This document shows positions 1 to 11,807 of a DNA stretch of 64,000 nt, piece by piece. The notes under the pieces were generated by a model, which saw nothing but the letters and a program-made list of their open reading frames with translations, was not told where the DNA came from and made no database searches. Each line of letters starts with the position of its first letter. Position 1 is the stretch's first letter. The position numbers were made by a program, and so were the translations under genes. This DNA comes from Calendula officinalis (taxonomy: Eukaryota; Streptophyta; Magnoliopsida; Asterales; Asteraceae): the NCBI GenBank assembly GCA_963853835.1, contig OY970826.1, positions 76,998,929 to 77,062,928 on the forward strand, in the 5' to 3' direction.

Positions 1-78
1 CGTTAAATTATAACCCGATTTGACCCGTTTACCATAAACGGGTCAAAAATTTACTCTTTTTATCATTTACTTGTGCAG

Positions 79-2995
79 GCTGGAATACCGATTTTTCCCT
101 CAGAATTTCCCGAATGTGATTCCTACTCTTCTTTAATGGAAGCTGAAATTTCCACCATTGATAAAGAATCATCTCTTCGTCCTGCATCTGTGAAACCTTT
201 TCAAATTCCAATTTTACCCCCATGGGATTGTGTTCATCTCGCCTTCAAAACGGGCCCAATTGAGCCCGAAACCACTCATATTTCTCCCAATAAATCAGAC
301 ACAGTTACTGAATTAACATCAGCAAACCATAATATGATTGTTGCCAGATCATCAAGAACGTTGGCTGATTTCTTGAATTCTATAGATGCTGGTTGTTTGC
401 CTCTTTTTTCACATTTTCTTGGTGAAAAGATTTGCGTTTCTAAGATTATAAAAGATGAGAATTTACTTAATGGAGGCCCAAATTCGGTTAGTTTTCTGGA
501 AAATGGGTTTAGAAAAGTGTGTTTTGTTAGAGTTATTCTTCGTGCTTATAAAGAAGGTGTTATTGAAGATGGAGCTGTGGTTTGTGCACCCTGTTTGGAT
601 GATATAAAACTTTGGACTTCAGGGTAATTTCTGATTTTTTATGGGCGGGTTAGGTAACGGGTTTGGGTCGGGCTGGGTCGACATGCAAATGTTTTAGTCT
701 TTTCTTTATTGGATTTTATAAAATTTTAATGTGCTTTGTCATATTACAAATATTAAGTGATAATCTACTAATCTAATTTATTTTAATAATACGATTAATG
801 GGAATTTATGTATTTAGGATACATTTTGGCTACTTTTGGTACCGATTTTGACCCTTCAATAGTTAATGTGACCCGAATTGACCTATTTACCATAAATGGG
901 TTCAAATTGCCACCTGTAACAATTAAAATTGGTAATTGCAAATTAACAAAAAAAAAGAGCACATATCCGGTGGTTTTAATAGTATTTTATAGAGTAAATT
1001 ACAAGGATGGTCCCTAAGGTTTACCCCAAGTTTCACCATGGTCCTTTACTTTAAAAAATTACACATGTGGTCCTTTATTTGGAAACTGTTTGCACTTACA
1101 TCCCTTTAGCCTAACATCCGTTAATTTTTATGTTAAAAGTTATACCGTTAGTTCTTTAAATTATACCAATAGTCCTTTTTCCCTTTAAATTTTTTACTGG
1201 TTTTCAGAAAAAGAACTATCAGTGTAAATTTTTAAAGTAAAGGACCATAGGTGAAATTCGGGGTAAACCAATGGGACCATCCTTGTAATTTACTCTTTTT
1301 TATATGCATATTAGTGAGTTTTTAGTAAAAACATAATAAAAAAGGCAACATTTTTGTAAGCCATATTTATACAGAAAACGAATAAAACAAAATATCCATC
1401 TTAAATGTCATTATATTTACATATATGAACACGTATACTCTGTATTAGGGCTTGATATCTTACGCAACATTCCAACCGTAAGTGTAATGACCTTTTTACC
1501 CCTAACTAGATAATTATTTTTTAATTTGAAACAGTTCAAACAACAAAGGTGAACTTAAGGTACCTCAGTCATTTATATCATCATATTTTGTGAAACGAGA
1601 TTCTGGTAAATGGGAATTCCAACTGCCTCAAGATCCTGCTGCAATTGAGTCTAATAGATGGCCAATCGGTTTTGTAACTACCGGATTTGTTCCAGGAAGG
1701 TTAGTATATATTTTTTTCATATTACTTTTATACAGAAATACAATATCATTTGACTTTTTTAGGTCAAATAATTTATGTTTAAAGAGGGAAATAAGTAAAT
1801 GGAACCGAACCTTTTCTTGAAACAATTTTTCAAATATATTGAATATTAATTACACGTTCCATAATAAAATATATTTTAAAATAAAAACTAATTTTCCAAT
1901 ACATAAATTATTAAACATAACATTATGAATATTGTGAGAAGTGTATATAACATAAACTGATGAACCTTAAAAAATATAACCCGAACCAATTAACATTTAT
2001 AAATTTAATTTCAACCACCTACAATGGAAATGAAGTTTAATATTTCTATGCTATTTTACAATTCGTTTTGACGATTACAAGTTATTACTTTGGTAATTAA
2101 GTAATTAAAAAAGGGAATTCATTTTGGTACCACACTTTTTAATGCCTACACCACAAAGTACGAGTTTTTAAAGCTAATGGTACAACCGCTTAAAGCAATA
2201 GTTGTGGTGTAACCATTAAAAGTTGTGTATTTATCTCCACCTATTAAAAAAAGTTTTTATGGCCCTACTTACTAGGGGTGAGTATTTGGACCGAAAAAAC
2301 CGAACCGAACCGAAAACCGACCGAAACCGAACCGAACCGAAACCGATAACATGCTATTGGTTTCGGTTTTGAAAATTCATCTTTATCGGTTATTGGTTCG
2401 GTTTTCGGAAAATGATGAACATTTGGCCTAAAATAACCGAACCGAAACCAAACCAAACCGAACCGAAACCAAACCGAACCCGAACCGAACCGAAACCGAT
2501 AACATGTTATCGGTTCGGTTTCGGTTTTGAAAATTCATCGCTATCGGTTATGGGTTCGGTTCGGTTTTGGCCCGATAATCACCCCTACTACTTACCAACA
2601 TACTTCGGCTAAAAAACTTGTAATTTTTAAACAGACTAAAATGCTTTTTTAAATATGTTTTATTATGTTTGTACAAAATGTAAAGCATAGTGATCTATCC
2701 TGTGATGAGAATATTGCTTCTTTTTCTTTTACTTTTTGGCTTTATTGATTTCAGTGACTTGTATAAGTTCTAAAGTTGACTTTTGTTGACTTGCAGCAAG
2801 AAACCATTAGCTAGTGCTTTATGTGATGTGGTCTTGCTGACTCATCTTAGACAAGAACAATGGAGTTCCGTGCCTTTGAAGCAAAGGAAAAGAGAAATAT
2901 TCGTTTTAACGAGAAATTTAAGATCAACGACTTTTAGACTTGCACTTGCAAGCATTGTTCTTGAAAACCAACAACATGATTTAGATTATATTTAA
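79..2995 (+). CDS. POP1: Ribonuclease P/MRP subunit POP1, C-terminal exons (partial)
   Basis: POP1 is the large protein subunit shared by RNase P and RNase MRP, which process pre-tRNA and pre-rRNA in the nucleus and nucleolus. Three exons can be read: 79-623, 1535-1699 and 2797-2995, all with GT-AG borders. They join to 302 codons and a stop, with no frame break. The first visible exon follows an acceptor at 77-78, so the N-terminal half lies left of the window. Motifs recognised from plant POP1 are LPPWDCVHLAF, RWPIGFVTTGFVPGS, LRQEQWSSVP, KQRKREIFVLTRNLRS and FRLALASIVLE, covering the POPLD and C-terminal regions. The 911-bp and 1097-bp introns carry a MITE each (991-1296 and 2273-2587), both away from the splice sites. 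The family call comes from remembered motif similarity; the exon borders are read directly. Confidence 0.93.
991..1296. mobile_element. Long-inverted-repeat MITE in POP1 intron
   Basis: The ends are near-perfect inverted repeats of at least 24 bp, beginning AGAGTAAATTACAAGG on the left and its complement on the right. The whole 306 bp is roughly palindromic, with repeated 'ggtcc(t)tta' motifs along both arms. Related sequence recurs at 37380-37512 (one arm) and at 56336-58135 (expanded copy). No clear target-site duplication is seen, only T-rich flanks. The superfamily is undetermined; Mutator-like is possible. Confidence 0.75.
2273..2587. mobile_element. hAT-type MITE with (ACCGA)n minisatellite interior
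   Basis: Terminal repeats TAGGGGTGA and TCACCCCTA are flanked by a perfect 8-bp duplication CTACTTAC (2265-2272 and 2588-2595). An 8-bp duplication is the hAT superfamily signature. Nearly the whole interior is built of ACCGAACCGAAACCG-type units running in both directions around GATAACATG(T/C)TAT cores, so the element can fold back on itself. It has no coding capacity. It lies in the last POP1 intron. Sister copies are at 5537-5839 and 10158-10700. Confidence 0.85.
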
Positions 2996-3482
2996 ATAAA
3001 TCAATTTCGGTGTAATTTATTTATATTGTAGACTAGTTTACCTTTAAGAGTAATAATTTGTAGGTCGAATCATTTTCGGTGTAATTACTATATATAACTA
3101 GTTTACTTTTGAGGTAAAACTTAACATGCCCTTTTTTCTTTCTTTATTTATTTATTATTGGTAATTTCTCTTCCGACTCTCTTTGGGAGCTGACTAATTT
3201 CAGGGTAATCTTGCATTTTGCGATAGTTCGGAGTCGGTGTAGATGAACCCCATGTCATTAAAAGGGTTTCTTTCATCGTAGAAAATATATGAATATATGT
3301 TTTGTTTTCAATATAAAATAACATCAAATTTTTTGGAACCCATGTGTTTGTTTCTGATATAAAATAGCATCAAATACAAATTTAATATAATTATTTGAGA
3401 ATTGTGACAATGGAAATATATTGGAAATAAAGTATCTTAGAGCCTATTTTAATTTTTAATATAAAATAATGTCAATTATAAA
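2996..3482. other. POP1 3' flank, no gene
   Basis: AT-rich sequence downstream of the POP1 stop codon, presumably including its 3' UTR. A 'tttcggtgtaattta' motif occurs twice (about 3004 and 3073). No open reading frame of note and no terminal inverted repeats are seen. Confidence 0.5.
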
Positions 3483-4173
3483 ATTAGTATATTTATTTGT
3501 TAGATGTGTCATCAAAATATCTTGATCTCATATTTTGTCTTTGAAATATAAAATAATTTTTTGAGTGTTGTATGAGTATAGTAAATAATCTTTTATACCT
3601 CGTATATAATATGAAAATTATCCTGGCATTACGTATTTACGTTTGTAAAAACCTAGTTATAGACCAATTGTAGTATGCTTTTTGTTTGGTTCAGTTTTAT
3701 ATAGTGCCTTTGAAACTAAAAATTATTATTAAGTGATACTTTTAAAAGTAATATACTTTACCTAGCATAACAAAGCATGACGAAAGGAATAAAGTCGTCT
3801 CAAGACAAACAGGATAAAGTAAATTCATTAGTATATTTATTTGTTAGATGTGTCATCAAAATATCTTGATCTCATATTTTGTTTTTGAAATATAAAATAA
3901 TTTTTTGAGTGTTGTATGAGTATGGTAAATAATCTTTTATACCTCGTATATAATATGAAAATTATCCTGGCATTACGTATTTACGTTTGTAAAAACCTAG
4001 TTATAGACCAATTGTAGTATGCTTTTTGTTTGGTTCAGTTTTATATAGTGCCTTTGAAACTAAAAATTATTATTAAGTGATACTTTTAAAAGTAATATAC
4101 TTTACCTAGCATAACAAAGCATGACGAAAGGAATAAAGTCGTCTCAAGACAAACAGGATAAAGTAAATTCATT
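3483..4173. repeat. 344-bp tandem duplication
   Basis: Positions 3483-3826 are repeated head-to-tail at 3827-4170, continuing to about 4173. I see only two substitutions between the copies: TGTCTTTG versus TGTTTTTG, and GTATAGTAA versus GTATGGTAA. The unit is AT-rich, non-coding and not flanked by inverted repeats. It looks like a recent local duplication, not a satellite. Confidence 0.92.
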
Positions 4174-4247
4174 GTATTTTTTATAAAATTATGAAGAGTG
4201 ATATAGGATACGTTATTTTATGTATAGTTCGTTGAAAATAAGTAATA

Positions 4248-4560
4248 CTTCCTCCGTATTAAAATAAGTGACACAAATTGGCTTACACATTTTTTGAGGT
4301 AAAAGATTAAAGTAGAGGTTAAAATATATTAAAGTACATAATTAGTGGAGAATAAGTCCCACTTTTCTTGAATAAAGTGATATTAATGAGTTTTAAAGGT
4401 AAAAGTAAGAGTATAAGGGTAATTTCACTTTATTAAAGTAGATAGTTAGTGGGTATGGGTCTTATTATTTTTACCAAATAAAGAAAGTTTTCAAAGTGTG
4501 TCACTTATTTTGATACACCCCAAAATCGAAAGTGTGTCACTTATTTTGATACGGGGGAAG
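4248..4560. mobile_element. Stowaway-like MITE
   Basis: It begins CTTCCTCCGTATTAAAATAAG and ends with the near-complement TTTGATACGGGGGAAG, flanked by TA on both sides (4246-4247 and 4561-4562). These are the end type and TA target of Tc1/mariner-derived Stowaway elements. It is 313 bp and non-coding. Related copies are at 6435-6747, 40179-40490 and, eroded, at about 55715-55960. Confidence 0.85.
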
Positions 4561-4579
4561 TAATAATAAAAGGAAAATA

Positions 4580-4725
4580 CTAATGACAGCCCTTAGGGCT
4601 GTCATTAAGAAGGCAAAATACACAAAAGATAACCCCCTGAATTTTAAGAATATTACTTTTTTAATCAATGTACAAGCTTTTTATGCATGTTAGTGACAGC
4701 CCGACAGCCCTAAGAGTGTCATTAG
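4580..4725. mobile_element. Small MITE with GACAGCCC-type ends
   Basis: The left end CTAATGACAGCCCTTAGGG and the right end CCCTAAGAGTGTCATTAG are inverted repeats. The interior has 'ataaccccctgaattttaag' and 'gtacaagctttttatgcatg'. The same interior lies in opposite orientation at 7100-7206, so this is a small dispersed family. No target duplication was resolved. Confidence 0.7.
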
Positions 4726-5080
4726 CAAAAACCCATAATAAAAAGGTCAAGATTTAGTTATGTCCTTTTCCCTTTCACCAAACCTCCAAAAAGTGTACGG
4801 CCCAACAGACCGTATGGCATCCGACAGGAGGATGATGGCCTTGCATTTTTCGGTCCCAATACAAATTCTGTTGGTTTTTAAATTAGTAGGCGTAAAATTA
4901 AGGCTCAAATATCATTTTCCCTTTAACAATACTTCTAATTAATTAATATTATTAATAACATATGTAATAATTTTCTATATGTGATTTGGGGATACATCAA
5001 TTTTTGTAATTGGCAAACCGGGTAGCTTGCGAAAAAGGGAAGCAAAATTTCAAAAGCATATATCCAAATTAAGTATTGTC

Positions 5081-5342
5081 AGAGCATCCCAATGATTAAA
5101 TCATTGTAATGACTTATTATAATTAACAAATAGACTTTCCACTCAAAATTTATAATAAGCTTTTAAAATAGCTTTTAGTCCGATGCATGTAAACGTAGGA
5201 GAAGTTTTGTGTGTGTCTTGAGAATGACTTATGAAAGAAAAAGCTTTTAAAGTAAATTTTTTTTGCTAAAAAATCATTTACCTTCAAATGACCTAAACAA
5301 AAGATAAAAAGCTTTGTAAAAAGCTTCCATTGGAGATGCTCT
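5081..5342. mobile_element. MITE with AGAGCATC ends
   Basis: The terminal inverted repeats AGAGCATC(CC) and (GG)AGATGCTCT enclose 262 bp of AT-rich sequence with further internal complementarity. Ends of this kind are common in plant MITEs. The flanking triplets TCA and TTA would suit a decayed PIF/Harbinger target, but this is weak. Confidence 0.65.
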
Positions 5343-5536
5343 TACATAAACTAGAGAAAATTAATATAATTACCAATCTCGAATTATATATCAGGCTCCA
5401 TAAGAAATACGACACGATATATCAAAAAGCAAAAAGTAATAAATATAACGTGAAAAAGCGAAAAATAATAATCATACTATAAGATATTTTAATTAGCTAA
5501 ACTACCATATATCTTAATTTAAATCATACACATAAT

Positions 5537-5839
5537 TGGGGGTGAGCTTGCTCTAAAAACCGAACCGAACCGAAACCGACGAATTTTTCAAACCGAAACC
5601 GAACCGATAACATGTTATCGGTTTTGGTTCGGTTCGATTTCGGTCCGGTTCGGTTTTTTCAGGCCAAATATTCATACTTTTCCGAAGACCGAACCGAACC
5701 GAAACCGATAGAACCGAAACCGAAAACGATGAAGTTTCAAAACCAAAACCGAACAGATAACATGTTATTGGTTTCGTTTCATTTCGGTTTTAGTCGATTT
5801 TCGGCTCAGTTCGATTTTTTAGTCCAAATATCACCCCTA
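5537..5839. mobile_element. hAT-type MITE with (ACCGA)n interior, diverged copy
   Basis: The ends (T)GGGGGTGA and TCACCCCTA match the element at 2273-2587. The interior is again ACCGAACCGAAACCG-type repeats, with two GATAACATGTTAT cores. The flanks CACATAAT and CACAATTA look like an eroded 8-bp duplication. Confidence 0.75.
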
Positions 5840-5912
5840 CACAATTATATCTTGTGCGAGAAAACAAAAACAAATATTTGTAATGGTAATGGTATCTATT
5901 GGCATTTTCTAG

Positions 5913-6026
5913 TAGTACATCTCTCAACAATTAAGTCATTTCTAGCTAAATAGTACATCTCTCAAACAATTAAGTCATTTCTAGCTAATAGTACATCTCT
6001 CAACAATTAAGTCATTTCTAGCTAAT
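5913..6026. repeat. Three 38-bp tandem repeats
   Basis: The unit starting TAGTACATCTCTCAA and ending TTTCTAGCTAA begins at 5913, 5951 and 5989, with single-base indels between copies. It is non-coding. It lies just right of a hAT MITE. Confidence 0.88.
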
Positions 6027-6160
6027 TTGTTTAATCATGACACATCACACTCTTTTCAACTCAAAAAAAATAACAAGTTAATGCCAATATTGTCACATCC
6101 TTAACTTATCGTTTTGCGATATCATCAATTTTTTTAATTTAATAAATTAATTATAAAATA

Positions 6161-6424
6161 CTACCTCCGTCCCTAAATAAAGTTTCCATTTCACCTTCAA
6201 GTTTTGTCCCTAAATAAAGTTCCCATTTCTAAAACTTAAGGGACCCACTTAATATAATAATATTATTACCAATACTTTCACCACTAACTATCTCTTAAAA
6301 CACTTTCTCTCTCCAATCAAACCTTATATTTTATTCAAAAGTAACACCAAATACCCTACCACTAACTATCTCCTAAAATGTTGTGCCCAACACAAATGAG
6401 AACTTTATTTAGGGACGGAGGGAG
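6161..6424. mobile_element. Stowaway MITE
   Basis: It begins CTACCTCCGTCCCTAAATAA and ends TTTAGGGACGGAGGGAG, a textbook Stowaway terminal repeat, with TA on both sides (6159-6160 and 6425-6426). It is 264 bp and non-coding. Confidence 0.9.
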
Positions 6425-6434
6425 TAAATTACTA

Positions 6435-6747
6435 CTTCCTCCGGTTCAAAATAATTGATAAACTTTCATTTTTGGGGTGTATCAAAATAAGTGATACACT
6501 TTGAAAAATTACCTTATTTGGCAAAAAATAGTGGGACTCATACCCACTAACTATCTACTTTAAAAAGGTGAAAAAACATCTTTACCCTTACTTTTACTTT
6601 TAAACATCATTAACTCCACTTTATTCAAAAAGTGTGAGACACATTCCCCACTAATCATCCAATTAATCTAATTTAATCATCATTATAAACTTTTATCTCA
6701 AAATCCGTAAAATGCAAAGTGTATCACTTATTTTGAATCCGAGGAAG
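6435..6747. mobile_element. Stowaway-like MITE, adjacent copy
   Basis: It begins CTTCCTCCGGTTCAAAATAA and ends TTTTGAATCCGAGGAAG, flanked by TA (6433-6434 and 6748-6749). It lies only 10 bp from the Stowaway copy at 6161-6424 and belongs to the same subfamily as 4248-4560. Confidence 0.85.
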
Positions 6748-7099
6748 TATAATAATTTAAAAAAACATTACATAAATTAAAAAAAGCATTAGATTAAAAA
6801 CCAAATTACAACATTAAAAATGTCACGATACAAAATTGCGATAACTAGTTGTTTGACCACACCATAACACACCACATGGACCATGGGGTGTTTCCTTCTT
6901 CTTCACCATACGGTGATGGCAGCCACGTCACCTCCACACCACATGGTGTATGCAGATTTAACATGACCCCCTTGCATCATTGCATTTCCATCACTTTTGA
7001 CATGAAATGACTGCTATCAACTTCATTTGACATATATTTTTAGGGAAAAAGAATATTAAATTGGTATTTTTTCTGAACGGCAAATTGATAAGGATTTTA

Positions 7100-7206
7100 C
7101 TAGTGGCAGCCTTAACATGCATAAAAAGCTTGTACATTAATTAAAAAAGTAATATTCCTAAAATTCAGGGGTTATCTTTTGTGTATTTTGTTTTCTTAAT
7201 AACAGC
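7100..7206. mobile_element. Second, inverted copy of the GACAGCC-end MITE
   Basis: It contains 'catgcataaaaagcttgtaca' and 'aaaattcaggggttatc', the reverse complement of the interior of 4580-4725, between CTAGTGGCAGCC and AACAGCC ends. The termini are more eroded than in the first copy. Confidence 0.6.
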
Positions 7207-9622
7207 CAAATAAGATATTTCATACAATACCTTGTAATGCATTTGTCCGTACTGTCTTTCGAGAAAAACGTGGCTTTGATGCATGTTCGAGTCTATACTC
7301 TATATTGTTTAATCTCGAATTGGATCATTTATATAACTTAATAGTAATTTGGGCTTGTTCATCTATAATTTCATAATCAAGTTTAAGCTTGTTTAGTTAA
7401 TCGGCATTTTTAAACTTGACTGGACTCAATTAGATCATCAACTCGATTTATGTCGATTTGATATAGCACAATAATTTGTATGAATATAATACAAAATGGG
7501 TAAAATTTTAAAAGGTACAAACTCGGTTAGATATTGAGTTTTACGAGCCAAATGTTCTGATACTTGAGCTCAGTTGAAAGTATGCTCGTTAAACAAGTCA
7601 GTCTCGAACATGTAATGAGTTAACATGACTCAATTACACCTCCTAAACATATAACCCTCTAAACATAATATAGAATTGATACGAAATGGAAAACATATTC
7701 TCCGTAATAAACGTGACATAATCCAAATGTAATTATGGCATAGTGTGTATGGAACCTGATATCCCAGTGGAAGAGACCATATTTTGTATTTAATTACATA
7801 GCATAAGTAAACTACAGAGTAATGAGCAATTATATATATTGCTTTATATTGCTTTATTTTGATGACGTCGGTTTGATGACGCCGGTTTGGGGACGGGAGG
7901 GAGGGGAGGAATCGGTTGGTGTTATTAATCACATTTTTTGGTCATAAACCACGTGATTCAATATGCAAGCACATTATGTGTTATTAATGAAAAATAATAA
8001 TTTTTTTAAAAAAATAAAAAAAATAATTTTTTTTAAATGACCAAAATACTCCTCAATGTATAAAATATGTGATTAATATTGACCATTAGATCTTATTAAT
8101 CAATGATTGAGATTTATTCCTCGAGAGTTCGTAAAAATGATTGATAAGGATGCATCTACGTGTAACACAAAAAACAAACATTTGTTAAACCTTGTGAAAA
8201 AAAAAAATCATTATGGTTTATTATGATAAATTAGTATTATGTATACTAAAAATGACACGTAATCTAGATGTATAATGTGTTGAAAGTAAGGGCGGATTTC
8301 CTGTAGTGTCCGCAGTGCCACATGTCACTACCTACTCTTTTTTTACGTATGATAATTCTTTAGAATATTTTTAAAACGAAATTATTAACCAACAGTCCAA
8401 ACTAATAGCACAAACCAAAATCTAATAAAAATATAAAAATTCCAAAGTGTATGGTGTATATCATGTAGTACGAGTGTCACCCAATTCCAAAAGTACAAGA
8501 CAAAGTTAAAAAAAAATGGGACAGGCTAGTGAGAAACAGAGTCATAATTACGAAAAGGAAAAAAAAAACCTTGAGCGTGAGCGTGAACAACAAAGACTGA
8601 CCGAAACGAGAGCGAAACAACAACAAAAATCGACCTTCATGAGTTGGTGCTTTCATTCCGAGATTTGTTGGTCTATATAATCAAACATTATGTTAAGATT
8701 TTTATCCCGACCCTCAATAGGGGTGAAACTTAACCCCCGCCATTTTCTTCGTCCGCCTTTTAATCGTACCGACGTTATTTTAAAGTGCTATTGTTGGTTG
8801 AAATTTCTAATTCCGCTTATGCTTGGAAAGAATTTTCAATTGATTAGTGGTAATTGATCCAAGTCTCGCAGTAACAAAATACATGTAAATATAAGAGTAA
8901 TTTATATTGTATTTATGTTCTATTGTTAAAAAAAAAAGTTTTACGTATATGGCGCATGTCATGCCTAATGAAAAAACGATTAAGAATGAAATCTTATACT
9001 ACTGGAAGAATAAAATTCAAATGATATGATATTTTTAAGGTATTGTTATAATGGGCTTTCCTTAGTGTGACTAAGTTTATATTCAACACATATGTGATCA
9101 TCATTATCTTGATTATTTATGAATATCACCTGGCTATATGATAAATTTGTATTCATTAAAAGATCATACACGTATGACGTAACTTCTATAAATTAATTTG
9201 AGAATTCTTACCATTTTGCAGATGAGGATGTAACAATTGTCTAATGAAAATTGTTCGATTTTCTACTATATCTTTAAACTTTTTTATCTTTATCTGTAAA
9301 ATAGTTAACATGTGAAATATACTAATTATCTTTCATAATCTCTTCATTTGATTTATACATCTATAGAATCGTATTCAAAGAAGTTCTTGGTTTTATAGAG
9401 TCTTAAGGATGAATCTTAGCAATTGAATCAAAAAATCCCTTAATTACCACCCTCATCAAATCACATGTGATTCAATATCCAATCACTACCATTATTAAAT
9501 TACATGCGACATAAAATGTATAGCAACACAAATATAAAAATTTATTAAAAACTAATATCATCTAATTACTTCAATAATAAGTAATAACTTAGTGAATAGT
9601 TTGCTTGTTTCTGAGTGGAAGG
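7207..9622. other. AT-rich intergenic stretch, no gene
   Basis: No credible coding region. One 100-codon minus-strand frame (7630-7932) has no recognisable motif. At about 8641-8665, 'gttggtgctttcattccgag' resembles the sequence that follows the LTR in some plant Ty3 elements, which may mark an old, otherwise erased retrotransposon. Nothing else is supported. Confidence 0.45.
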
Positions 9623-9766
9623 TGGGTGGCTTCTTCGAAGTTGTTTGATAATTCTTTTGAAATATATTCCTTGTCCTTTTCAAAGATAAATAGATTTTGG
9701 GTGGCTTCTTCGAAGTTGTTTGACAATTATATAATTATATTCCTAGTCCTTTTCAATATTTAATAA
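9623..9766. repeat. 75-bp imperfect tandem duplication
   Basis: 'tgggtggcttcttcgaag' begins at 9623 and again at 9698, followed in both by 'ttgtttga(t/c)aatt' and 'attcct(t/a)gtccttttcaa'. Non-coding. Confidence 0.8.
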
Positions 9767-10157
9767 ATTTTATTAAGTAAATAAAATTTTTCTAAGTACT
9801 TTGATTATTGTAAAGTCAGTCAATTGTCTTCAAACCACACCTCTTTATCTTGTATATCATAAATATCCACTTTATCATTTAACCCTCTTCTATTTACGTC
9901 GTTTTTGCCCTTAATATATGAGAGTGAAATGGTAAAAAAAAAAACTATCTATAGTGCTATTTTTTTAAATTTCATAAATGTGTTTGAGAAATCTTAAATG
10001 ACATAAAATAACAAATAAGTTGGATAAATTTAATGGAGATGTGATTTGTAAGAGTAATATGAGATTTTTTTGTATAAAAGGACAATCTTTGGTACTGCAT
10101 ATTTATAACTTAGTTTTTCTAATTTTCCATTCAAATGAGACCATCCAAAGCTAGAAT

Positions 10158-10700
10158 TAGGGGTGTGCAAATATATCCGATATCCGAAAATCCGAAAAAA
10201 ATATCCGAAATCCGATCCGGAATTATCCGAATTTTCGGATATCCGAATTTTCGGATATCCGAATTTTCGGATTCGGATTTGAATACCAATATTACGAAAT
10301 TTCGGATATTTCGGATATCCGATATCCGATTTTTTATCATTTTTTATTTGTAAAAATTTAATATTATCTAATATCAAGAATACACCGATAAATTTCGTCT
10401 ATATTAATATGTTTATGATAGCTTCAGGTTCCATATAGTTAAAGATCTTATTTTTAGTTTATAAATATTGAAATAACTTCGCTAATTGACTTAATTTACT
10501 GGTAATATCATTCCACGAATCGCGAAATTCCGATTTTCGGATATTTCAAATTATCCGATATTTGTATCCGAAATTTCGGATATCCGAAATTTCGGATTAG
10601 GATTCAAATAGCGAAAATCCACTATCCGAAATTTCGGATATCCGAAATATCTGATTTTCGGATATCCGAAATTTCGAATAATCCGAAACGCACACCCCTA
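10158..10700. mobile_element. hAT-type MITE with (ATATCCGAA)n minisatellite interior
   Basis: Perfect 11-bp terminal repeats TAGGGGTGTGC and GCACACCCCTA are flanked by a perfect 8-bp duplication GCTAGAAT (10150-10157 and 10701-10708), the hAT signature. The interior is dominated by ATCCGAAAATTCGGATATCCG-type units running inwards from both ends. The centre (about 10370-10520) is an unrelated AT-rich spacer. It is 543 bp and non-coding. Its ends match the ACCGA elements at 2273 and 5537, but its interior repeat differs. Confidence 0.88.
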
Positions 10701-10720
10701 GCTAGAATACATCTCTCTAA

Positions 10721-11070
10721 GGCTAGTGGGTATGGGCACCACATGTGGTGGTGCCCTTTTCCGTCACATCAGCGCCACCTCAGCAACCACACCACACCCA
10801 CACCACATCATCTCTAGGAAATACCCACCACACCATTTTATTTCATTAAATTTTAAATAAAATAAAAAAGAAAATACCCACCAACCAATCACAAGCATCC
10901 ACCTCACCCCCGCATCACCCCACGCCCCGTTGCCTGCCGTTGGCCATGCCCCTTCTCCACCACGCCAACCCCCCACGCCGTTGGGGGGATGGTGTTTGCT
11001 TTTTCTTCCACACCGTGGCCTTGCCACCTCACCACCACGCCATATGGGCGTTGGCCCATACCTTCCAGTC
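10721..11070. mobile_element. PIF/Harbinger-like MITE
   Basis: The left end GGCTAGTGGGTATGGGC and the inverted right end GCCCATACCTTCCAGTC are related. TAA flanks both sides (10718-10720 and 11071-11073), as expected for PIF/Harbinger. A strong hairpin (GGCACCACATGTGGTGGTGCC) sits next to the left end. The interior is rich in CCACC and non-coding. It lies upstream of a Harbinger-type transposase stump (11808), but a functional link is only conjecture. Confidence 0.7.
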
Positions 11071-11720
11071 TAACAACATCTATAAAATTACTCTCTCAAC
11101 AACTCTCATCAACTATCAAATAACATAGATATAAATTGTCCGAGTATAGAAATGTATACCGGATAATCTGGTTTTCACCAAAACCGTCCCGGTCTAATAT
11201 TTCAGTCTACCCGCTCTAACCGAACCGGGTTTCCAGCTATTTCCCGGTTAAACCGGATTGATCGGTCGGTTTAAACCGGTTTTCAAAACATTGGTTCTTT
11301 CTTTGGCATAACAAAATCAAATGAGTTGATAATTGCAAATAAAGCTACAATTAATAATATGTGGTATTGGTTAGAATTCAAAAGGGTTACGGTTTTATTT
11401 GAAACGGAGAGGAGGTGTTTTTTTTTTGTCGCCGTTAGATTTAAAGGTGTAACGGTTAACGTTGAGGGACGTGACAAGGACGTGGATGAGTAAATCCGTA
11501 TTAAACACACCGCCTCACTTCTAAGACCGAGCGTAACGCACGACCAAACGATCAGTCACGACCGCCACCTCCTCCCTCCCCGACGCGTCCCCCCTGTTAC
11601 GTCGGCCCATGCTCGACGCGTCGACCGTGCCCAACGGTAAACTATTCGACCGTTCGCAGCCCACCTCCAACGGCTCCAAAACACCCATTTCAAACTTAAT
11701 TTTTACCCTTTTATATACCT

Positions 11721-11728
11721 TATAAATA
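11721..11728 (+). promoter_or_regulatory. TATA box of Harbinger-type ORF
   Basis: TATAAATA lies 80 bp upstream of the ATG at 11808, followed by a pyrimidine-rich leader. Position and sequence suit a plant core promoter. Confidence 0.45.
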
Positions 11729-11807
11729 CTCAATCTTGTTCTAAAAAATTTCACACTTCTCATTTCTTTTCTTCATACTTACTCACATCACACAAACTAT
11801 CTTAAAA

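Noticed and set aside
5913..6026. CRISPR-like spaced repeats
   Set aside because: Direct repeats without spacers, in a plant nuclear context; a simple tandem repeat.
7630..7932. 100-codon minus-strand open frame
   Set aside because: No recognisable motif, AT-rich sequence and no supporting splice or promoter signals; likely chance.
10030..10377. Open frames on both strands with repeated ISENPKK or GYPKIRI-type patterns
   Set aside because: They are translations of the ATATCCGAA minisatellite inside the hAT MITE, not a protein.
11521..11763. 80-codon minus-strand frame upstream of the Harbinger stump
   Set aside because: Overlaps the promoter and leader of the plus-strand ORF and has no motif.
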